A stretch of 64,000 nucleotides of DNA from Pseudoflavonifractor sp. Marseille-P3106 (GCA_900169975.1 LT827119.1:1-64000), one strand, 5' to 3'. Positions 41,265-51,360 are shown, numbered from the stretch's first letter. Notes: a model not told the origin generated them from the letters alone. A program made the numbers and translations.

Positions 41265-42380
41265 ATGAAATTCTCTTGTGAAAAAGCCCTGCTCCAGGCG
41301 GCGATCGCCGTCTCCGCCCGGGCGGCCGCGTCCAAAAGCTCTATCCCCGCCCTGGAAGGGATCCTGCTGGAAGCCGACAGCGAGCTGCGGCTCACCGGCT
41401 ATAATCTGGAGACCGGGATCCGTACCGTGGTCCCCGCCCAGGTGAGCGAAGGAGGATCCCTGGTCCTCTCCTCCCGCCTGTTCGGCGAGATCGTCCGCCG
41501 GCTTCCCGATGATATGGTCACCTTCTCCTCGGAAGACCTCACCGTCCACATCCAGTGTGGAATGAGTGAATTCAACATCCAGGGCATCGACCCGGAGGAA
41601 TTTCCGGAGCTCCCGGCCGTGGAACGGCAGAACGCCCTGGAGCTCCCCCAGTCCACCCTGGCCGACATGATCGGACGGACCCTGTTTGCCGTCAGCGACA
41701 ACGAAAGCCGCCCCATCCTCACCGGCTCCCTCTTTGAGGTCATCGGGGACACCCTGGCAGTGGTGTCGGTGGACGGCCAGCGGCTGGCTATCAGAAGGGA
41801 AAAACTGGAAAACAAGCCCGGGATGGACTTTTCCTTTGTGGTCCCAGGCGCGGCGCTCAACGAGGTGAAGGGGATCTGCTCCGACACCGAGGAGACTGCG
41901 CTGGTGACTACCGGCGCCCGGCATGTGCTCTTCAAGGTGGGTTCCACCCTGCTGGTGACCCGGCGTCTGGAGGGAGAGTTCCTGGATTACCGCCAGGCCA
42001 TCTCCCGGAAGAGTACGGTTTTGCTCACCGCTGACGTGCGGCAGCTCATGGCCTCCATCGACCGGGTGAGCCTGATCATCAGCGAGAAATTCAAGAGTCC
42101 CCTGCGCTGCACCATGGAGGACGGCTCCATTTTTCTTACCACCCGCACCGCCATCGGAGACGCCTCCGACCGCTGCCCCGTGGAGGGGAGCGGCGGGGAT
42201 CTGAAGATCGGCTTCAATAACCGCCTGCTGATGGACGCGTTGAAGGCGGTGCCCACCGACAGGGCCCTGCTGAAACTGGGCACCAGCTCCTCCCCCTGTG
42301 TCATTGTCCCCGTGGACGCCGAGGAGGGGGCAGAGCCCTATCTGTTCATGGTACTTCCCGTGCGGCTGAGCGCGGGCTGA
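41265..42380 (+). CDS. dnaN: DNA polymerase III beta subunit (sliding clamp)
   Basis: Predicted 371 residues, three-domain clamp. N-terminal [21 protein letters not shown] and [13 protein letters not shown] are typical, ending with a [13 protein letters not shown]-terminus that matches the usual LIMPVRL protein-binding pocket. Follows oriC. Ribosome site GGAGG. Confidence 0.97.
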   Translation: MKFSCEKALLQAAIAVSARAAASKSSIPALEGILLEADSELRLTGYNLETGIRTVVPAQVSEGGSLVLSSRLFGEIVRRLPDDMVTFSSEDLTVHIQCGMSEFNIQGIDPEEFPELPAVERQNALELPQSTLADMIGRTLFAVSDNESRPILTGSLFEVIGDTLAVVSVDGQRLAIRREKLENKPGMDFSFVVPGAALNEVKGICSDTEETALVTTGARHVLFKVGSTLLVTRRLEGEFLDYRQAISRKSTVLLTADVRQLMASIDRVSLIISEKFKSPLRCTMEDGSIFLTTRTAIGDASDRCPVEGSGGDLKIGFNNRLLMDALKAVPTDRALLKLGTSSSPCVIVPVDAEEGAEPYLFMVLPVRLSAG

Positions 42381-42417
42381 ACCCATCGCCCTGAGGACAA
42401 AAGAAAGGAGCGGAGCT

Positions 42418-42630
42418 ATGCGGGAAGAGACCGTTAAGATCTCCACGGAGTATATCAAGCTGGAGGGACTTTTGAAGTTTGCCGCCCTGACCGGAACCGG
42501 CGGAGAGGCCAAGCAGCTCATTCAAAACGGAGAGGTCAAGGTCAATGGAGAGACCTGTACCCAGCGGGGCAAAAAAATGCGCCCGGGCGACGTGGCCGAG
42601 CTGGAGGGCGTGAGGCTCACCGTCCAATGA
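42418..42630 (+). CDS. yaaA: S4 domain protein YaaA (RlbA)
   Basis: 70-residue S4 RNA-binding protein: [34 protein letters not shown] followed by a [11 protein letters not shown]. Always found between dnaN and recF in Bacillota; thought to act in ribosome assembly. Overlaps the recF start by 4 nt. Confidence 0.94.
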   Translation: MREETVKISTEYIKLEGLLKFAALTGTGGEAKQLIQNGEVKVNGETCTQRGKKMRPGDVAELEGVRLTVQ

Positions 42631-43730
42631 TCGTCAAAACCCTGGAACTGGATTTTTTCCGCAATTATATCCACGCCGCGGCCGATTTTTCCCCCGGAGT
42701 CAATGTGATCTGCGGGGAGAATGCCCAGGGCAAGACCAATCTGCTGGAGGGTGTGGCCTATCTCTCTTCCGCCCGGAGCCACCGGGCCCGGTATGACCGG
42801 GAACTCATCCGCTTCGGGGTGGATTATGCCTTTTTGAAGGGAGAGGTTTCCGCCCGGGGCCGGGAATTCACGCTGGAGGCCAAACTCCACCGGGGGGAGC
42901 GGCGGCAGCTGCTCTCCAACGGGGTCAAGCTCAAGTCGGCCGCCGAGCTGTCTCAGGTGCTCAATACCATTCTCTTCTGCCCGGAGGATCTCTCTCTGAT
43001 CCGGGCGGGGGCGGCTGAGCGGCGGCGGTTCCTGGACGACGGCATCTGTCAGCTTCGGCCCCGGTACGCCGGGGCGCTGGCGGAATACCGGCGTCTCTAT
43101 GAGCAAAAGACCCGCATTCTGCGGGACTGGGAGGAAAAGCCCTCCCTGCTGGACACCCTGGACGACTTCAATCTGCGGATGGCTCAGGTGGGAGCGGTGC
43201 TGATCCATTACCGGGCCCATTTCATCAAGCGACTATCCGCGCTGGCGCCACCCATTCAAAGCAATTTTTCCGGTGGGCGGGAAAAGCTGGAACTGCGGTA
43301 TGAGACGGTCTCCACCGTCTCGGACCCGGAGGCTCCCGCCAAGATCTTGCTGGAAGAGCTGATGGAACATCAGCAGTCCCACCGGAGGGCCGAGCTGGAG
43401 GCCCGGCAGTGCCTGTCTGGACCTCATAAGGACGATCTGACTGTGGAGATTGACGGGCAGAGTGCCCGGCAGTTTGCCTCTCAGGGACAGACACGTACAG
43501 CGGCGCTCTCCCTGAAGCTGGCCTGCCGGGAGCTTTTTCGGGAGGACACCGGGGAATGGCCGGTGCTGCTGCTGGATGATGTGCTGTCTGAACTGGATCA
43601 AAGACGGCAATCCTTTGTGTTGGAGCGGATCACCGGCGGACAGGTATTCATCACCTGCTGCGAAGACGATAAAAAACTCGCCCGGGACGGCAAGCGCTTC
43701 CAGGTGCGGGGCGGAACGTTAACGGAATAA
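42627..43730 (+). CDS. recF: DNA replication and repair protein RecF
   Basis: Predicted 367-residue SMC-like ATPase that loads RecA at gaps. Walker A in [16 protein letters not shown] (about residue 30), signature-type LSGPHKDDL, and Walker [15 protein letters not shown] near the C-terminus. The start overlaps yaaA (ATGA). Confidence 0.96.
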   Translation: MIVKTLELDFFRNYIHAAADFSPGVNVICGENAQGKTNLLEGVAYLSSARSHRARYDRELIRFGVDYAFLKGEVSARGREFTLEAKLHRGERRQLLSNGVKLKSAAELSQVLNTILFCPEDLSLIRAGAAERRRFLDDGICQLRPRYAGALAEYRRLYEQKTRILRDWEEKPSLLDTLDDFNLRMAQVGAVLIHYRAHFIKRLSALAPPIQSNFSGGREKLELRYETVSTVSDPEAPAKILLEELMEHQQSHRRAELEARQCLSGPHKDDLTVEIDGQSARQFASQGQTRTAALSLKLACRELFREDTGEWPVLLLDDVLSELDQRRQSFVLERITGGQVFITCCEDDKKLARDGKRFQVRGGTLTE

Positions 43731-43740
43731 AGGAGCCTGT

Positions 43741-44052
43741 ATGCCCATCCTACTCATGCTTTTTCTGGCCCCTCTGGCAGCGGGGGCGGTTTTGGAATAC
43801 GCACTCTGCCGGTTTCCCAAAAAACGGTTCTGGCGGTATCTGCCGCCCGCGATCGCGGCCGCAGGCGCAGCGGCGGTGACTCTGTTTCGTTACTTCGGCT
43901 GGAGCGAGGAGGGCGGCGGCGCGCCTCTGGAGACTTTGCTCTTTTTTCCCGGATTGCCCGCGGCGGGGCTTTTTGTGGGGATTTTCGCGGGCTGGAGGAT
44001 CTGGAAAAGGCTTTGGAAGCCCCGTGTAATCCGAAAGAAAAAGCAAACGTAA
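43741..44052 (+). CDS. Small membrane protein of unknown function (103 aa)
   Basis: Three hydrophobic segments (about 1-18, 33-50, 64-86) and a highly basic C-terminal tail (WRIWKRLWKPRVIRKKKQ) that should face the cytoplasm. Located between recF and remB, with GGAG upstream of the ATG and 10 nt from the recF stop. I do not recognise the family; proteins of this kind occur at this position in related Oscillospiraceae, but no function is known to me. Confidence 0.75.
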   Translation: MPILLMLFLAPLAAGAVLEYALCRFPKKRFWRYLPPAIAAAGAAAVTLFRYFGWSEEGGGAPLETLLFFPGLPAAGLFVGIFAGWRIWKRLWKPRVIRKKKQT

Positions 44053-44067
44053 CATGGGAGGAAAGCT

Positions 44068-44331
44068 ATGTATCTCCATCTGGGACAGTCGGTGGTGGTG
44101 CCCTATCGGGATGTGATCGGCATCTTTGATCTGGATAACTCCTCCTATTCTCACCTTACCCGTTCTTTTTTGGAGCGGGCGGAGAAGGCGGGGCGGGTGG
44201 TGAGCGTCAGCGGAGAGCTGCCCAAGTCCTTTGCCCTGTGTAAAAAGAAGGGGGAGGAACCTATGGTGTACCTCTCCCAGCTCTCTTCCGCCACCCTGAA
44301 AGGGCGGATGGAAGGCCGCGGCTTCGAGTGA
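44068..44331 (+). CDS. remB: RemB-like DUF370 extracellular matrix regulator
   Basis: Predicted 87 residues: MYLHLGQSVVVPYRDVIGIFDLD is the RemA/RemB-like (DUF370) signature, with FALCKKKGEEPMVYLSQLSSATLKGR at the C-terminus. In B. subtilis RemA/RemB are oligomeric DNA-binding regulators of matrix and osmoprotection genes; the recF-remB-gyrB order matches the yaaB (remB) position there. Confidence 0.93.
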   Translation: MYLHLGQSVVVPYRDVIGIFDLDNSSYSHLTRSFLERAEKAGRVVSVSGELPKSFALCKKKGEEPMVYLSQLSSATLKGRMEGRGFE

Positions 44332-44366
44332 GCGGACCGAGATCCCGACAACAGAAAGACAAGCGA

Positions 44367-44421
44367 TTTGCGGAGTGGAGGAAACCGTTTTGAAAAAAAA
44401 CGGTTTCCCGCACTCCGCAAA
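44367..44421 (+). promoter_or_regulatory. Long palindrome in the gyrB leader
   Basis: Outer 11-bp arms TTTGCGGAGTG / CACTCCGCAAA, a 4x4-nt internal loop (GAGG/CCCG), and inner arms AAACCGTTT / AAACGGTTT with a purine-rich loop. It ends 18 nt before the gyrB ATG, just upstream of its AGGAGG. No T-run follows, so it is not a standard terminator; it could be a leader hairpin or a protein-binding palindrome controlling gyrBA. Confidence 0.7.
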
Positions 44422-44439
44422 CGACCAGGAGGTTAATCT

Positions 44440-46389
44440 ATGACAGAAGAACATTGGGAAGACAGCGTGACGCAGACCAGTCACGAGTATGACGCCTCGG
44501 AGATCCAGGTTCTGGAGGGCCTGGAGGCCGTCCGGAAGAGACCGGGCATGTATATCGGCTCCACCTCGTCCTCCGGACTTCACCATCTCGTCTATGAGAT
44601 CGTGGACAACGCCATCGACGAGGCGCTGGCCGGCTACTGCAGGCACATCACGGTGACCATTCTGCCCGGGGACATCATCAAAGTCACAGACGACGGGCGG
44701 GGCATCCCCGTGGATATCCAGGCCCAGACCGGAAAGCCCGCCCTGGAGGTGGTCTATACCATCCTTCACGCCGGCGGCAAATTCGGCGGCGGCGGCTATA
44801 AGGTCTCGGGCGGCCTTCACGGCGTGGGCGCCAGCGTGGTCAACGCCCTGTCCGAGTGGCTGGAGGTCCGGGTACACCGGGACGGCAAAATCTATGAAAT
44901 GAAGTTTTCCCGGGGCCGCGTGACCCAGGAAATGACCGTGATCGGCGCCACCGAAAAAACCGGCACCGAGGTGGTGTTCCAACCCGATCCGGAGATGTTT
45001 ACCGACACCACCGTCTATGAGTATGACATCCTCCACACCCGGATGCGGGAGGAAGCCTTCCTCAACGCCGGGCTCCACATCACCACCGAGGACCTGCGCC
45101 CCGGCCGGGAGCAGCGGGACGAGATGTGCTATGAAGGCGGCATCCGGGAATTTGTCACCTGGCTCAACCGGACCAAGACTCCCCTGCATGAGAAGGTCAT
45201 CTACATGTCCGGCCAGCGGGAGGATTCCATGGCCGAGGTGGCCATGCAGTACAATGACAGCTACAATGAGCTGATATTGTCCTTTGCCAACAACGTGCAC
45301 ACCCCGGAAGGAGGCATGCATGAGGAGGGCTTCAAGCGGGCCCTCACCGCCGCGCTCAACAACTACGGAAAAAAGATCGGCCTTTTGAAAAACGAGGAGA
45401 AGGTCTCCGGCGAGGACTGCCGGGAGGGCCTGTGCTGCGTGATCTCCGTCAAGCTCACCAACGCCCAGTTTGAGGGCCAGACCAAGGCCAAGCTGGGCAA
45501 CTCCGAGATCCGGACCCTGGTCAATTCGGTGGTCACCGAAAAGCTCACGGAATTTCTGGAAGAGAACCCCGGTGTGGGCCGGGCCATTCTGGACAAGGCG
45601 CTCACGGCCAACCGGGCGAGAGAGGCCGCCCGAAAGGCCCGGGAATCCATCCGCCGCAAGACCGCCCTGGGCGGCGCGGCCATGCCAGACAAGCTGCGGG
45701 ACTGCAACGAGGTAAACCCAGAGCTCACCGAGCTCTACATCGTCGAGGGCGACTCCGCCGGCGGCTCGGCCACCCAGGGCCGGGACTCCCGGTTCCAGGC
45801 CATCCTCCCCCTGTGGGGCAAGATGCTCAATGTGGAGAAGGCCCGGGCCGACAAGGTCTACGGCAACGACAAGCTCCAGCCGGTCATCACGGCGCTGGGC
45901 GCGGGCATTGGGGACGAGTTCGACCTCTCCCGCCTGCGCTATCACAAGATCATCATCATGGCCGATGCCGATGTGGACGGCGCGCACATCCGCACCCTGC
46001 TGCTGACCTTCTTTTTCCGGTTCATGCGGCCCCTCATCGAGCAAGGCTACGTCTACTCCGCCGTCCCTCCCCTCTATAAGCTCAGCCGGGGCAAGCAGAC
46101 CCGGGTGGCCTACTCCGACGAGGAGCGGGATCGGGTGTCCGCCGAGCTGCGGGGGGACAACCCCGGCGCCAAGATCGACATCAGCCGGTATAAAGGTCTG
46201 GGCGAGATGAACCCCCACGAGCTGTGGGAGACCACCATGGACCCGGAGAAGCGGACCCTCCGGCGCATCGAGCTGGACGACGCCGTGGCCGCCGACGAGA
46301 CCTTCACCATCCTGATGGGGGAAAAGGTGGAGCCCCGGAAGGAGTTTATCGAAAAGAACGCCAAGTACGCCGTCAATCTGGACTACTGA
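44440..46389 (+). CDS. gyrB: DNA gyrase subunit B
   Basis: Predicted 649 residues, the short Gram-positive form. ATPase motifs [40 protein letters not shown] with [12 protein letters not shown] (about 435) and [36 protein letters not shown] lies 8 nt before the ATG. Confidence 0.97.
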   Translation: MTEEHWEDSVTQTSHEYDASEIQVLEGLEAVRKRPGMYIGSTSSSGLHHLVYEIVDNAIDEALAGYCRHITVTILPGDIIKVTDDGRGIPVDIQAQTGKPALEVVYTILHAGGKFGGGGYKVSGGLHGVGASVVNALSEWLEVRVHRDGKIYEMKFSRGRVTQEMTVIGATEKTGTEVVFQPDPEMFTDTTVYEYDILHTRMREEAFLNAGLHITTEDLRPGREQRDEMCYEGGIREFVTWLNRTKTPLHEKVIYMSGQREDSMAEVAMQYNDSYNELILSFANNVHTPEGGMHEEGFKRALTAALNNYGKKIGLLKNEEKVSGEDCREGLCCVISVKLTNAQFEGQTKAKLGNSEIRTLVNSVVTEKLTEFLEENPGVGRAILDKALTANRAREAARKARESIRRKTALGGAAMPDKLRDCNEVNPELTELYIVEGDSAGGSATQGRDSRFQAILPLWGKMLNVEKARADKVYGNDKLQPVITALGAGIGDEFDLSRLRYHKIIIMADADVDGAHIRTLLLTFFFRFMRPLIEQGYVYSAVPPLYKLSRGKQTRVAYSDEERDRVSAELRGDNPGAKIDISRYKGLGEMNPHELWETTMDPEKRTLRRIELDDAVAADETFTILMGEKVEPRKEFIEKNAKYAVNLDY

Positions 46390-46454
46390 GACACAGACGG
46401 CGGGGCACCGTGAAAATTCCCGTTCTTCTTTGAGAAAGAAAGGCTGTTTTGCAA

Positions 46455-48974
46455 ATGAGTAAGAAACCCCAATACGATCCCGAGGAGATCCGTTTCCCGG
46501 AACAGGCCATCGTCAGTTCCCCTCTGGTCCCGGAAATGGAGAAATCCTATATTGAATACGCCATGAGCGTGATCGTGGGCCGGGCCCTTCCCGACGTGCG
46601 GGACGGTCTGAAGCCCGTGCACCGGCGCATCCTGTACGCCATGTATGAGGACAACCTCACCCACGACAAGCCCTTTAAAAAGTCGGCCACCTGCGTGGGC
46701 GATGTGCTGGGCCGGTACCACCCCCACGGCGACCAGTCGGTGTACGACGCCCTGGTCCGCCTGGCTCAGGATTTCTCCATGCGCTACATGCTGGTGGACG
46801 GCCACGGCAACTTTGGTTCCGTGGATGGAGATCCCCCCGCCGCCTATCGTTATACCGAGGCCCGGCTGTCCAAAATTTCCGAAGAAATGCTCCGGGACAT
46901 CGACAAGGACACGGTGGACTGGGACCCAAACTTTGATGAGACCCGGAAAGAACCCCGGGTGCTCCCCTGCCGCTTTCCCAACCTCCTGGTGAACGGTTCC
47001 TCCGGCATCGCCGTGGGTATGGCCACCAACATCCCCCCCCACAACCTCCGGGAGGTCATCGGCGCCTGCATCAAGGTGCTGGACGACCCCGAAGCCACGC
47101 TGGCCGACCTCATGGAGCATGTCAAGGGCCCCGATTTCCCCACCCAGGGCATCATCATGGGCCGCTCGGGCATCCGGGCCGCCTACGCCACCGGCCGGGG
47201 CAAGGTCATCGTCCGGGCCCGCACCGAATTTGAGGAGTTCGGCAAGGACCGCGTCCGCATCATCGTCACCGAGCTCCCCTACCAGGTCAACAAGCGGATG
47301 CTCATCAAGAACATGGCCGAGCAGGTGGAGGACAAGCGCCTGGAGGGCATCTCCGACCTGCGGGACGAGACCGACCGCAACGGCATGCGCATCGTCATTG
47401 AGCTCAAGCGGGACGCCAATCCCCAGGTAGTGCTCAACCGGCTCTTCGCCCAGACCCAGCTCCAGAGCTCCTTTGCCATCAACATGCTGGCCCTGGTGAA
47501 CGACCAGTCCCAGCCCCGGATCCTCTCTCTGCGGCACATCATCGATGAATACCTCAAGTTCCAGGAGGAGATCATCGTCCGCAGGACCCGGTACGACCTC
47601 CGGAAAGCCCAGGAGCGGGCCCATCTGCTGGAGGGTCTGATGATCGCCCAGGACAATATTGACGAGGTCATCCGTATCATCCGCACCAGCTATGACAACG
47701 CCAAGGAAAACCTGATGGACCGCTTCCAGCTGGACGACGTGCAGGCCCAGGCCATCTGTGACATGCGCCTCATCGCCCTCCAGGGCCTCAACCGGGAGAA
47801 GCTGGAAAACGAGTACAAGGAACTGGAAGAGCGCATCGCCTACTATCAGGAATTGCTGGGCAGCGACGAGATGATCCGTCAGGTGCTCAAGGGCGAGCTT
47901 CAGGCCATCGCCGACAAGTTCGGCGACGAGCGGCGCACCGAGATCCAGGACGTGGAGGACGAGATCGACATCGAAGACCTCATCGAGGAAGAGGAGTGCG
48001 TCTTTACCCTCACTGCCGGGGGCTATATCAAGCGCGTGCCCGCCTCCACCTACCGCACCCAGAAGCGGGGCGGCAAGGGCATCACCGCCATGGCCACCAA
48101 GGAGGAGGATTATGTGGAGACGGTATTCACCTCCTCCACCCACGATTTCCTCCTGTTTTTCACCAATAAGGGCAAGGTCCACCGGAAGAAGGGCTACCAG
48201 ATCCCCGAGTCCGGCCGGACGGCCAAGGGTACGGCCATCGTCAACGTCCTGCCGCTGGAGGCCGGGGAGAAGGTCACCGCCATGATCCATCTGCGCCAGT
48301 TCCCGGAGGACCGGTATCTGGTGATGGTGACCAGGAAGGGCACAGTAAAGCGCATCCAGCTCTCCGCCATCTTCACCGCCCGGAAGGCCGGCATCCGCTG
48401 CATCACCCTGGATCCCGATGACGAGCTCATCGCCGTCCGGGAGACCGACGGCGAGCAGGCCATTCTGATCGCCACCCACAATGGGATGACCATCTGCTTT
48501 CAGGAGGACGACGTGCGCTGCATGGGCCGGGACGCCTGCGGCGTCATGGGCATCCGCCTGCGCCAGGGGGACTACGTCATCGGCGCGGCCCGGGCCAAGT
48601 ACGACCACCACGTGCTCATGGTGACGGAAAACGGCTACGGCAAGCGCACCGAGATGGATGAATATATCCGCGGCGACGGCCCACAGAAGCGGGGCGGCTA
48701 CGGCCTGAAGGGCTATCAGGTCACCGACAAGACCGGCCCCCTGGTGGGGTTGAAGGTGGTCAATGACGGAGACGACATCCTCATCATCAACGACGCCGGC
48801 GTCATCATCCGCATGGAGTGCGCCGGGATCAACAGCTACAGCCGCAGCGCCCAGGGCGTGAAGCTCATGAACCTGGACGAGGGGGTCAAGGTGATCTCCA
48901 TCGCCCGCACCGACCACGAGGAAGAGGAAAGCGCCGAGGGAGAAATTCCCGCGGACGAGGAAAAGGGGGAGTAA
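46455..48974 (+). CDS. gyrA: DNA gyrase subunit A
   Basis: Predicted 839 residues. Catalytic Tyr133 lies in [10 protein letters not shown]. The quinolone-determining region reads [19 protein letters not shown]: Gln94 occupies the position of E. coli Ser83, Asp87 is retained. The C-terminal beta-pinwheel contains the GyrA box as QKRGGKG (536-542), which separates gyrase from topoisomerase IV. A short acidic tail ends the protein. The ATG at 46455 is preferred; an in-frame TTG at 46449 is possible. Confidence 0.97.
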   Translation: MSKKPQYDPEEIRFPEQAIVSSPLVPEMEKSYIEYAMSVIVGRALPDVRDGLKPVHRRILYAMYEDNLTHDKPFKKSATCVGDVLGRYHPHGDQSVYDALVRLAQDFSMRYMLVDGHGNFGSVDGDPPAAYRYTEARLSKISEEMLRDIDKDTVDWDPNFDETRKEPRVLPCRFPNLLVNGSSGIAVGMATNIPPHNLREVIGACIKVLDDPEATLADLMEHVKGPDFPTQGIIMGRSGIRAAYATGRGKVIVRARTEFEEFGKDRVRIIVTELPYQVNKRMLIKNMAEQVEDKRLEGISDLRDETDRNGMRIVIELKRDANPQVVLNRLFAQTQLQSSFAINMLALVNDQSQPRILSLRHIIDEYLKFQEEIIVRRTRYDLRKAQERAHLLEGLMIAQDNIDEVIRIIRTSYDNAKENLMDRFQLDDVQAQAICDMRLIALQGLNREKLENEYKELEERIAYYQELLGSDEMIRQVLKGELQAIADKFGDERRTEIQDVEDEIDIEDLIEEEECVFTLTAGGYIKRVPASTYRTQKRGGKGITAMATKEEDYVETVFTSSTHDFLLFFTNKGKVHRKKGYQIPESGRTAKGTAIVNVLPLEAGEKVTAMIHLRQFPEDRYLVMVTRKGTVKRIQLSAIFTARKAGIRCITLDPDDELIAVRETDGEQAILIATHNGMTICFQEDDVRCMGRDACGVMGIRLRQGDYVIGAARAKYDHHVLMVTENGYGKRTEMDEYIRGDGPQKRGGYGLKGYQVTDKTGPLVGLKVVNDGDDILIINDAGVIIRMECAGINSYSRSAQGVKLMNLDEGVKVISIARTDHEEEESAEGEIPADEEKGE

Positions 48975-48977
48975 GGA

Positions 48978-49262
48978 ATGGGGTTCTTCACCAGCAGTGA
49001 AGAGGACAATACCGAAGAGGGGATCCGCGCCCGGATGAAGAAGGAAAAAATGCTTTACATCCAGCGGCTGATCACCAAAGACGAGTACAATGCCCGCATT
49101 CTGAAGCTGGAGGCCCAACTGGCCGCCCTTTCCGTGACGCCCACTCAGACGGTCAACCATGACGCCCAGCTCAAAGAACTGGACTACCTTCTGGAGAAAA
49201 AGTGGATCAGCCCGGCCGACTACGAGGCCCGCCGGAAGGAGATCCTGGGAGAGCAGACATGA
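48978..49262 (+). CDS. SHOCT-like small protein 1 (94 aa)
   Basis: Cytosolic, charged. Two SHOCT-type short helical hairpins: KEKMLYIQRLITKDEYNARILKLEAQL near residue 23 and LKELDYLLEKKWISPADYEARRKEIL at the C-terminus. SHOCT domains are short C-terminal oligomerisation helices; no catalytic domain is present. Begins 3 nt after gyrA and overlaps the next gene by 4 nt, so it is translated with it. Confidence 0.8.
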   Translation: MGFFTSSEEDNTEEGIRARMKKEKMLYIQRLITKDEYNARILKLEAQLAALSVTPTQTVNHDAQLKELDYLLEKKWISPADYEARRKEILGEQT

Positions 49263-49597
49263 GGCGGCGGGTGACCTACCGCCCCAGCAAGGCCAGCGGG
49301 GTGTTCGGCGGCGTGGTGGGTGGGATTTTTGTTCTCATCGGCCTCTTTGTGGCCATCCCGACCTTTGGAGCTTTCGGCATCCTGTGGACGCTGATCGCCG
49401 TAGGCATCACGGGGATGAATCTCTATCAGGCCTTCGGGAAGGGATATGTCGGTCCCAAGATCGACATCGAGGACGACCATGAGGCCGGGGAGGATCCCGA
49501 GGCGCGGCTGAAAAAGCTCCAGGGCCTCTATGACCAGCGGCTCATCACCACTGAGGAGTTTGAGGAAAAGCGGAAGGAAATTCTCAAAGAGCTATGA
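49259..49597 (+). CDS. SHOCT-like small membrane protein 2 (112 aa)
   Basis: Two hydrophobic helices (about 16-33 and 38-54: [14 protein letters not shown]-like and [18 protein letters not shown]) followed by an acidic linker and a C-terminal SHOCT helix pair [26 protein letters not shown], closely similar to the hairpins of the preceding gene. The ATG at 49259 overlaps the upstream stop (ATGA), and its own stop overlaps rnhA. The two SHOCT proteins probably interact at the membrane; function unknown. Confidence 0.8.
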   Translation: MRRRVTYRPSKASGVFGGVVGGIFVLIGLFVAIPTFGAFGILWTLIAVGITGMNLYQAFGKGYVGPKIDIEDDHEAGEDPEARLKKLQGLYDQRLITTEEFEEKRKEILKEL

Positions 49598-50034
49598 AAA
49601 CTGTCACCATCTACACCGACGGAGCCTGCTCCGGAAACCCCGGCCCAGGCGGCTGGGGCGCCATTCTCCGGTACGGGGAGTTTGAAAAGGAGCTCTCCGG
49701 CGGCGAGGGGCACACCACCAACAACCGCATGGAGCTCACCGGCGTCATCACTGCGCTGGAGGCCCTGAAGGAGCCCTGCGCGGTGGAGCTCTACTCCGAT
49801 TCCAAGTACGTCATCGACGCCCTCCAAAAGGGATGGGCCAAGGGCTGGAAGGCCCGGGGCTGGATCAAATCCGATCAAAAACCGGCGCTCAACCCTGATC
49901 TGTGGGAGCGGCTGCTGGAGCTGTGCGATTATCACACCGTGAATCTGCACTGGGTGAAGGGGCACGCGGAGAACCGGTACAACAACCGCTGCGACGAGCT
50001 GGCGGTGGCCCAGAGCCGGAAATTTAAAAAATAA
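49594..50034 (+). CDS. rnhA: Ribonuclease HI
   Basis: Predicted 146 residues. Complete DEDD set: Asp9 ([17 protein letters not shown]), Glu47 (NNRMELTG), Asp69 (LYSDSKYV), Asp134 (NNRCDELA). The basic handle [14 protein letters not shown] is present as in E. coli RNase HI. Degrades RNA in RNA-DNA hybrids. The start overlaps the preceding gene by 4 nt. Confidence 0.96.
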   Translation: MKTVTIYTDGACSGNPGPGGWGAILRYGEFEKELSGGEGHTTNNRMELTGVITALEALKEPCAVELYSDSKYVIDALQKGWAKGWKARGWIKSDQKPALNPDLWERLLELCDYHTVNLHWVKGHAENRYNNRCDELAVAQSRKFKK

Positions 50035-50037
50035 AAG

Positions 50038-50068
50038 AAGGATGCCGCCCCGACGGGGCGGCATCCTT
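50038..50068. terminator. Terminator-type hairpin after rnhA, left copy
   Basis: Perfect 14-bp stem AAGGATGCCGCCCC with loop GAC. It lies directly at the left end of repeat R1 copy B; the reverse-complement copy of the whole hairpin lies at 50272-50302. No T-run follows this copy on the plus strand. Confidence 0.8.
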
Positions 50069-50272
50069 GAGACTGTCGAAAAAGTGGCTTTGCCACTTTT
50101 TCGAGCAGGATGCAGCCCGTCGCGCGCACGTATGGTCCGCCGAAGGCGGACCATACGCACACTTACGGGCTGAGATGTGTTTTCTGCCACGTACACGCCG
50201 CGGCAGAAAACGGATCCCACCTCTTTCGCGCCTGCGGGCGCGAAACTCTGTGAGGCTTTTTCGACAAGCTGA
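50069..50272 (+). repeat. 204-bp structured repeat R1, copy B
   Basis: Same length and nearly the same sequence as copy A (10312-10515), from GAGACTGTCGAAAAAG to CTTTTTCGACAAGCTGA, with TGTCGAAAAAG / CTTTTTCGACA terminal inverted repeats intact here. Differences from copy A include paired changes in the CATGGTCCGCC hairpin (CGTATGG...CCATACG against CGCATGG...CCATGCG), which preserve base pairing. It is inserted between two copies of the rnhA terminator hairpin. Confidence 0.88.
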
Positions 50273-50302
50273 AGGATGCCGCCCCGTCGGGGCGGCATCC
50301 TT
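50272..50302 (+). terminator. Terminator-type hairpin after rnhA, right copy
   Basis: Same 14-bp stem as the left copy, loop GTC, followed on the plus strand by CTTTTTCCC, so this copy is the functional-looking rnhA terminator. Shares one base with the end of repeat R1. Confidence 0.8.
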
Positions 50303-50338
50303 CTTTTTCCCTTAAAACGTGAGCTGCGGGGGGTTGTC

Positions 50339-50611
50339 TTACACCTTGTCCTCCCGCAGTGACTCCGCGGCGGATCCGGCCGCGTGAAGCTCGTCGAGGT
50401 ACTGGCTCACCAGGGGAATGGCCAGACCAGCGGAGAGGAAGGAGCAGGTCACGCCCACCAGGCGGCGGGCCATCCGGCTCTTGAGGGAAAGTCCTGCCAG
50501 AGCTCCGGTGGACAGCAGGCAGATCTTCAGGGCCGCCATATCCTCCAGATCCATCTTTTTGATGTACCGTTTGCCGGCGTCGGCCAGTTTTTCCACATTG
50601 ACTGCCATCAT
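50339..50611 (-). CDS. Small conserved protein of unknown function (90 aa)
   Basis: Starts MMAVNVEKLADAGKRYIKKM. One or two hydrophobic segments (about 27-45 ALKICLLSTGALAGLSL, and 53-70 VGVTCSFLSAGLAIPLVSQY) suggest a small membrane protein. AAGGGAG lies 8 nt before the ATG. 17 nt after the lexA stop on the same strand, so probably in the LexA regulon; SOS-associated small membrane proteins often inhibit division, but nothing in the sequence proves that here. Confidence 0.7.
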   Translation of the reverse strand: MMAVNVEKLADAGKRYIKKMDLEDMAALKICLLSTGALAGLSLKSRMARRLVGVTCSFLSAGLAIPLVSQYLDELHAAGSAAESLREDKV

Positions 50612-50628
50612 TGTGGACACTCCCTTCT

Positions 50629-51240
50629 TCAGTAGCGGCGAATGACGGCCACCACCCGGCCCAGCAGGGCGGCGCCTTCACCGTCGATGGGTTGGTAGGC
50701 GGGGTTTTCCGGCAAAAGCCAGATGTGCCCGTCCGTTCGGCTCAGGGTCTTGACTGTGGCCTCGTCCTCAAAGAGGGCCACCACGATGTCTCCGTCCCGG
50801 AAGCTCTCCTGCCGGTGGACCACCACCAGATCTCCCGGCAGAATTCCGGCGCCCAGCATGGATTCTCCCCGGACCCGGAGGGCGAAGTGTTCTCCCGTGC
50901 GTCCGCCGGTGTCGAAGGTGAGGTATTCCTCCACGCACTCCTCCGCCAGAATGGGGGATCCGGCCGCCACGTCGCCCACCAGGGGCACCTGGTCGGCCCG
51001 TGCTTCTGTCTCCTCAGGCATGGCCTCCCTGGGAAGCGTGATGGCCCGGGTCTTGCCGTCGGCCTTTTGAATGTACCCCTCAGCCTCCAGCTTTTTCATG
51101 TGAAAGTGGACGGTGGACGGGGATTTCAGGTGGACCGCCGCGCCGATCTCCCGCACAGAGGGGGGATAGCCTTGAGTCCGGGTATACTGGAGAATGAAGT
51201 CGTAGATCTCCGCCTGCTTGGGCGTCAGTGGTGCGGCCAT
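50629..51240 (-). CDS. lexA: SOS repressor LexA
   Basis: Predicted 203 residues. N-terminal winged HTH (LTPKQAEIYDFILQYTRTQG, PPSVREIGAAVHLKSPSTVH). The autocleavage site is Ala93-Gly94 (DVAAGSPILA), with catalytic Ser127 (RGESMLGAGI) and Lys164 (ATVKTL). ATG at 51240 after GAAGGAGG. A LexA box overlaps its -35 element. Confidence 0.96.
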   Translation of the reverse strand: MAAPLTPKQAEIYDFILQYTRTQGYPPSVREIGAAVHLKSPSTVHFHMKKLEAEGYIQKADGKTRAITLPREAMPEETEARADQVPLVGDVAAGSPILAEECVEEYLTFDTGGRTGEHFALRVRGESMLGAGILPGDLVVVHRQESFRDGDIVVALFEDEATVKTLSRTDGHIWLLPENPAYQPIDGEGAALLGRVVAVIRRY

Positions 51241-51268
51241 AGGCACCCCTCCTTCTTTTGTTACTGAT

Positions 51269-51308
51269 ATCTTACCATACATCTTTCCAAATGTCAAACA
51301 TCTGTTCT
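51269..51308 (-). promoter_or_regulatory. lexA promoter with overlapping LexA box
   Basis: On the minus strand: -35 TTGACA (51297-51292), 17-nt spacer, -10 TAAGAT (51274-51269). The sequence AGAACAGATGTTTG (51308-51295) fits the Bacillus-type SOS box CGAACRNRYGTTYC with two outer mismatches and overlaps the -35, giving autorepression. Confidence 0.85.
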
Positions 51309-51331
51309 AAAAACTTGTTTACAATTTGGAC

Positions 51332-51360
51332 TTGATTTTTGCGGGGGTCTGCCGTATACT
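51332..51360 (+). promoter_or_regulatory. Promoter of the MarR-ABC operon
   Basis: -35 TTGATT (51332-51337), 17-nt spacer, -10 TATACT (51355-51360). Immediately downstream TTCGTA (51359-51364) and TACGAA (51385-51390) form an inverted repeat that could be the MarR operator (weaker inference). Confidence 0.7.

Noticed and set aside
43750-49160. Very long minus-strand open frames (822 and 925 codons) opposite gyrB and gyrA
   Set aside because: They mirror the codon bias of the real genes on the opposite strand; gyrB and gyrA are unambiguous, so these are shadows.
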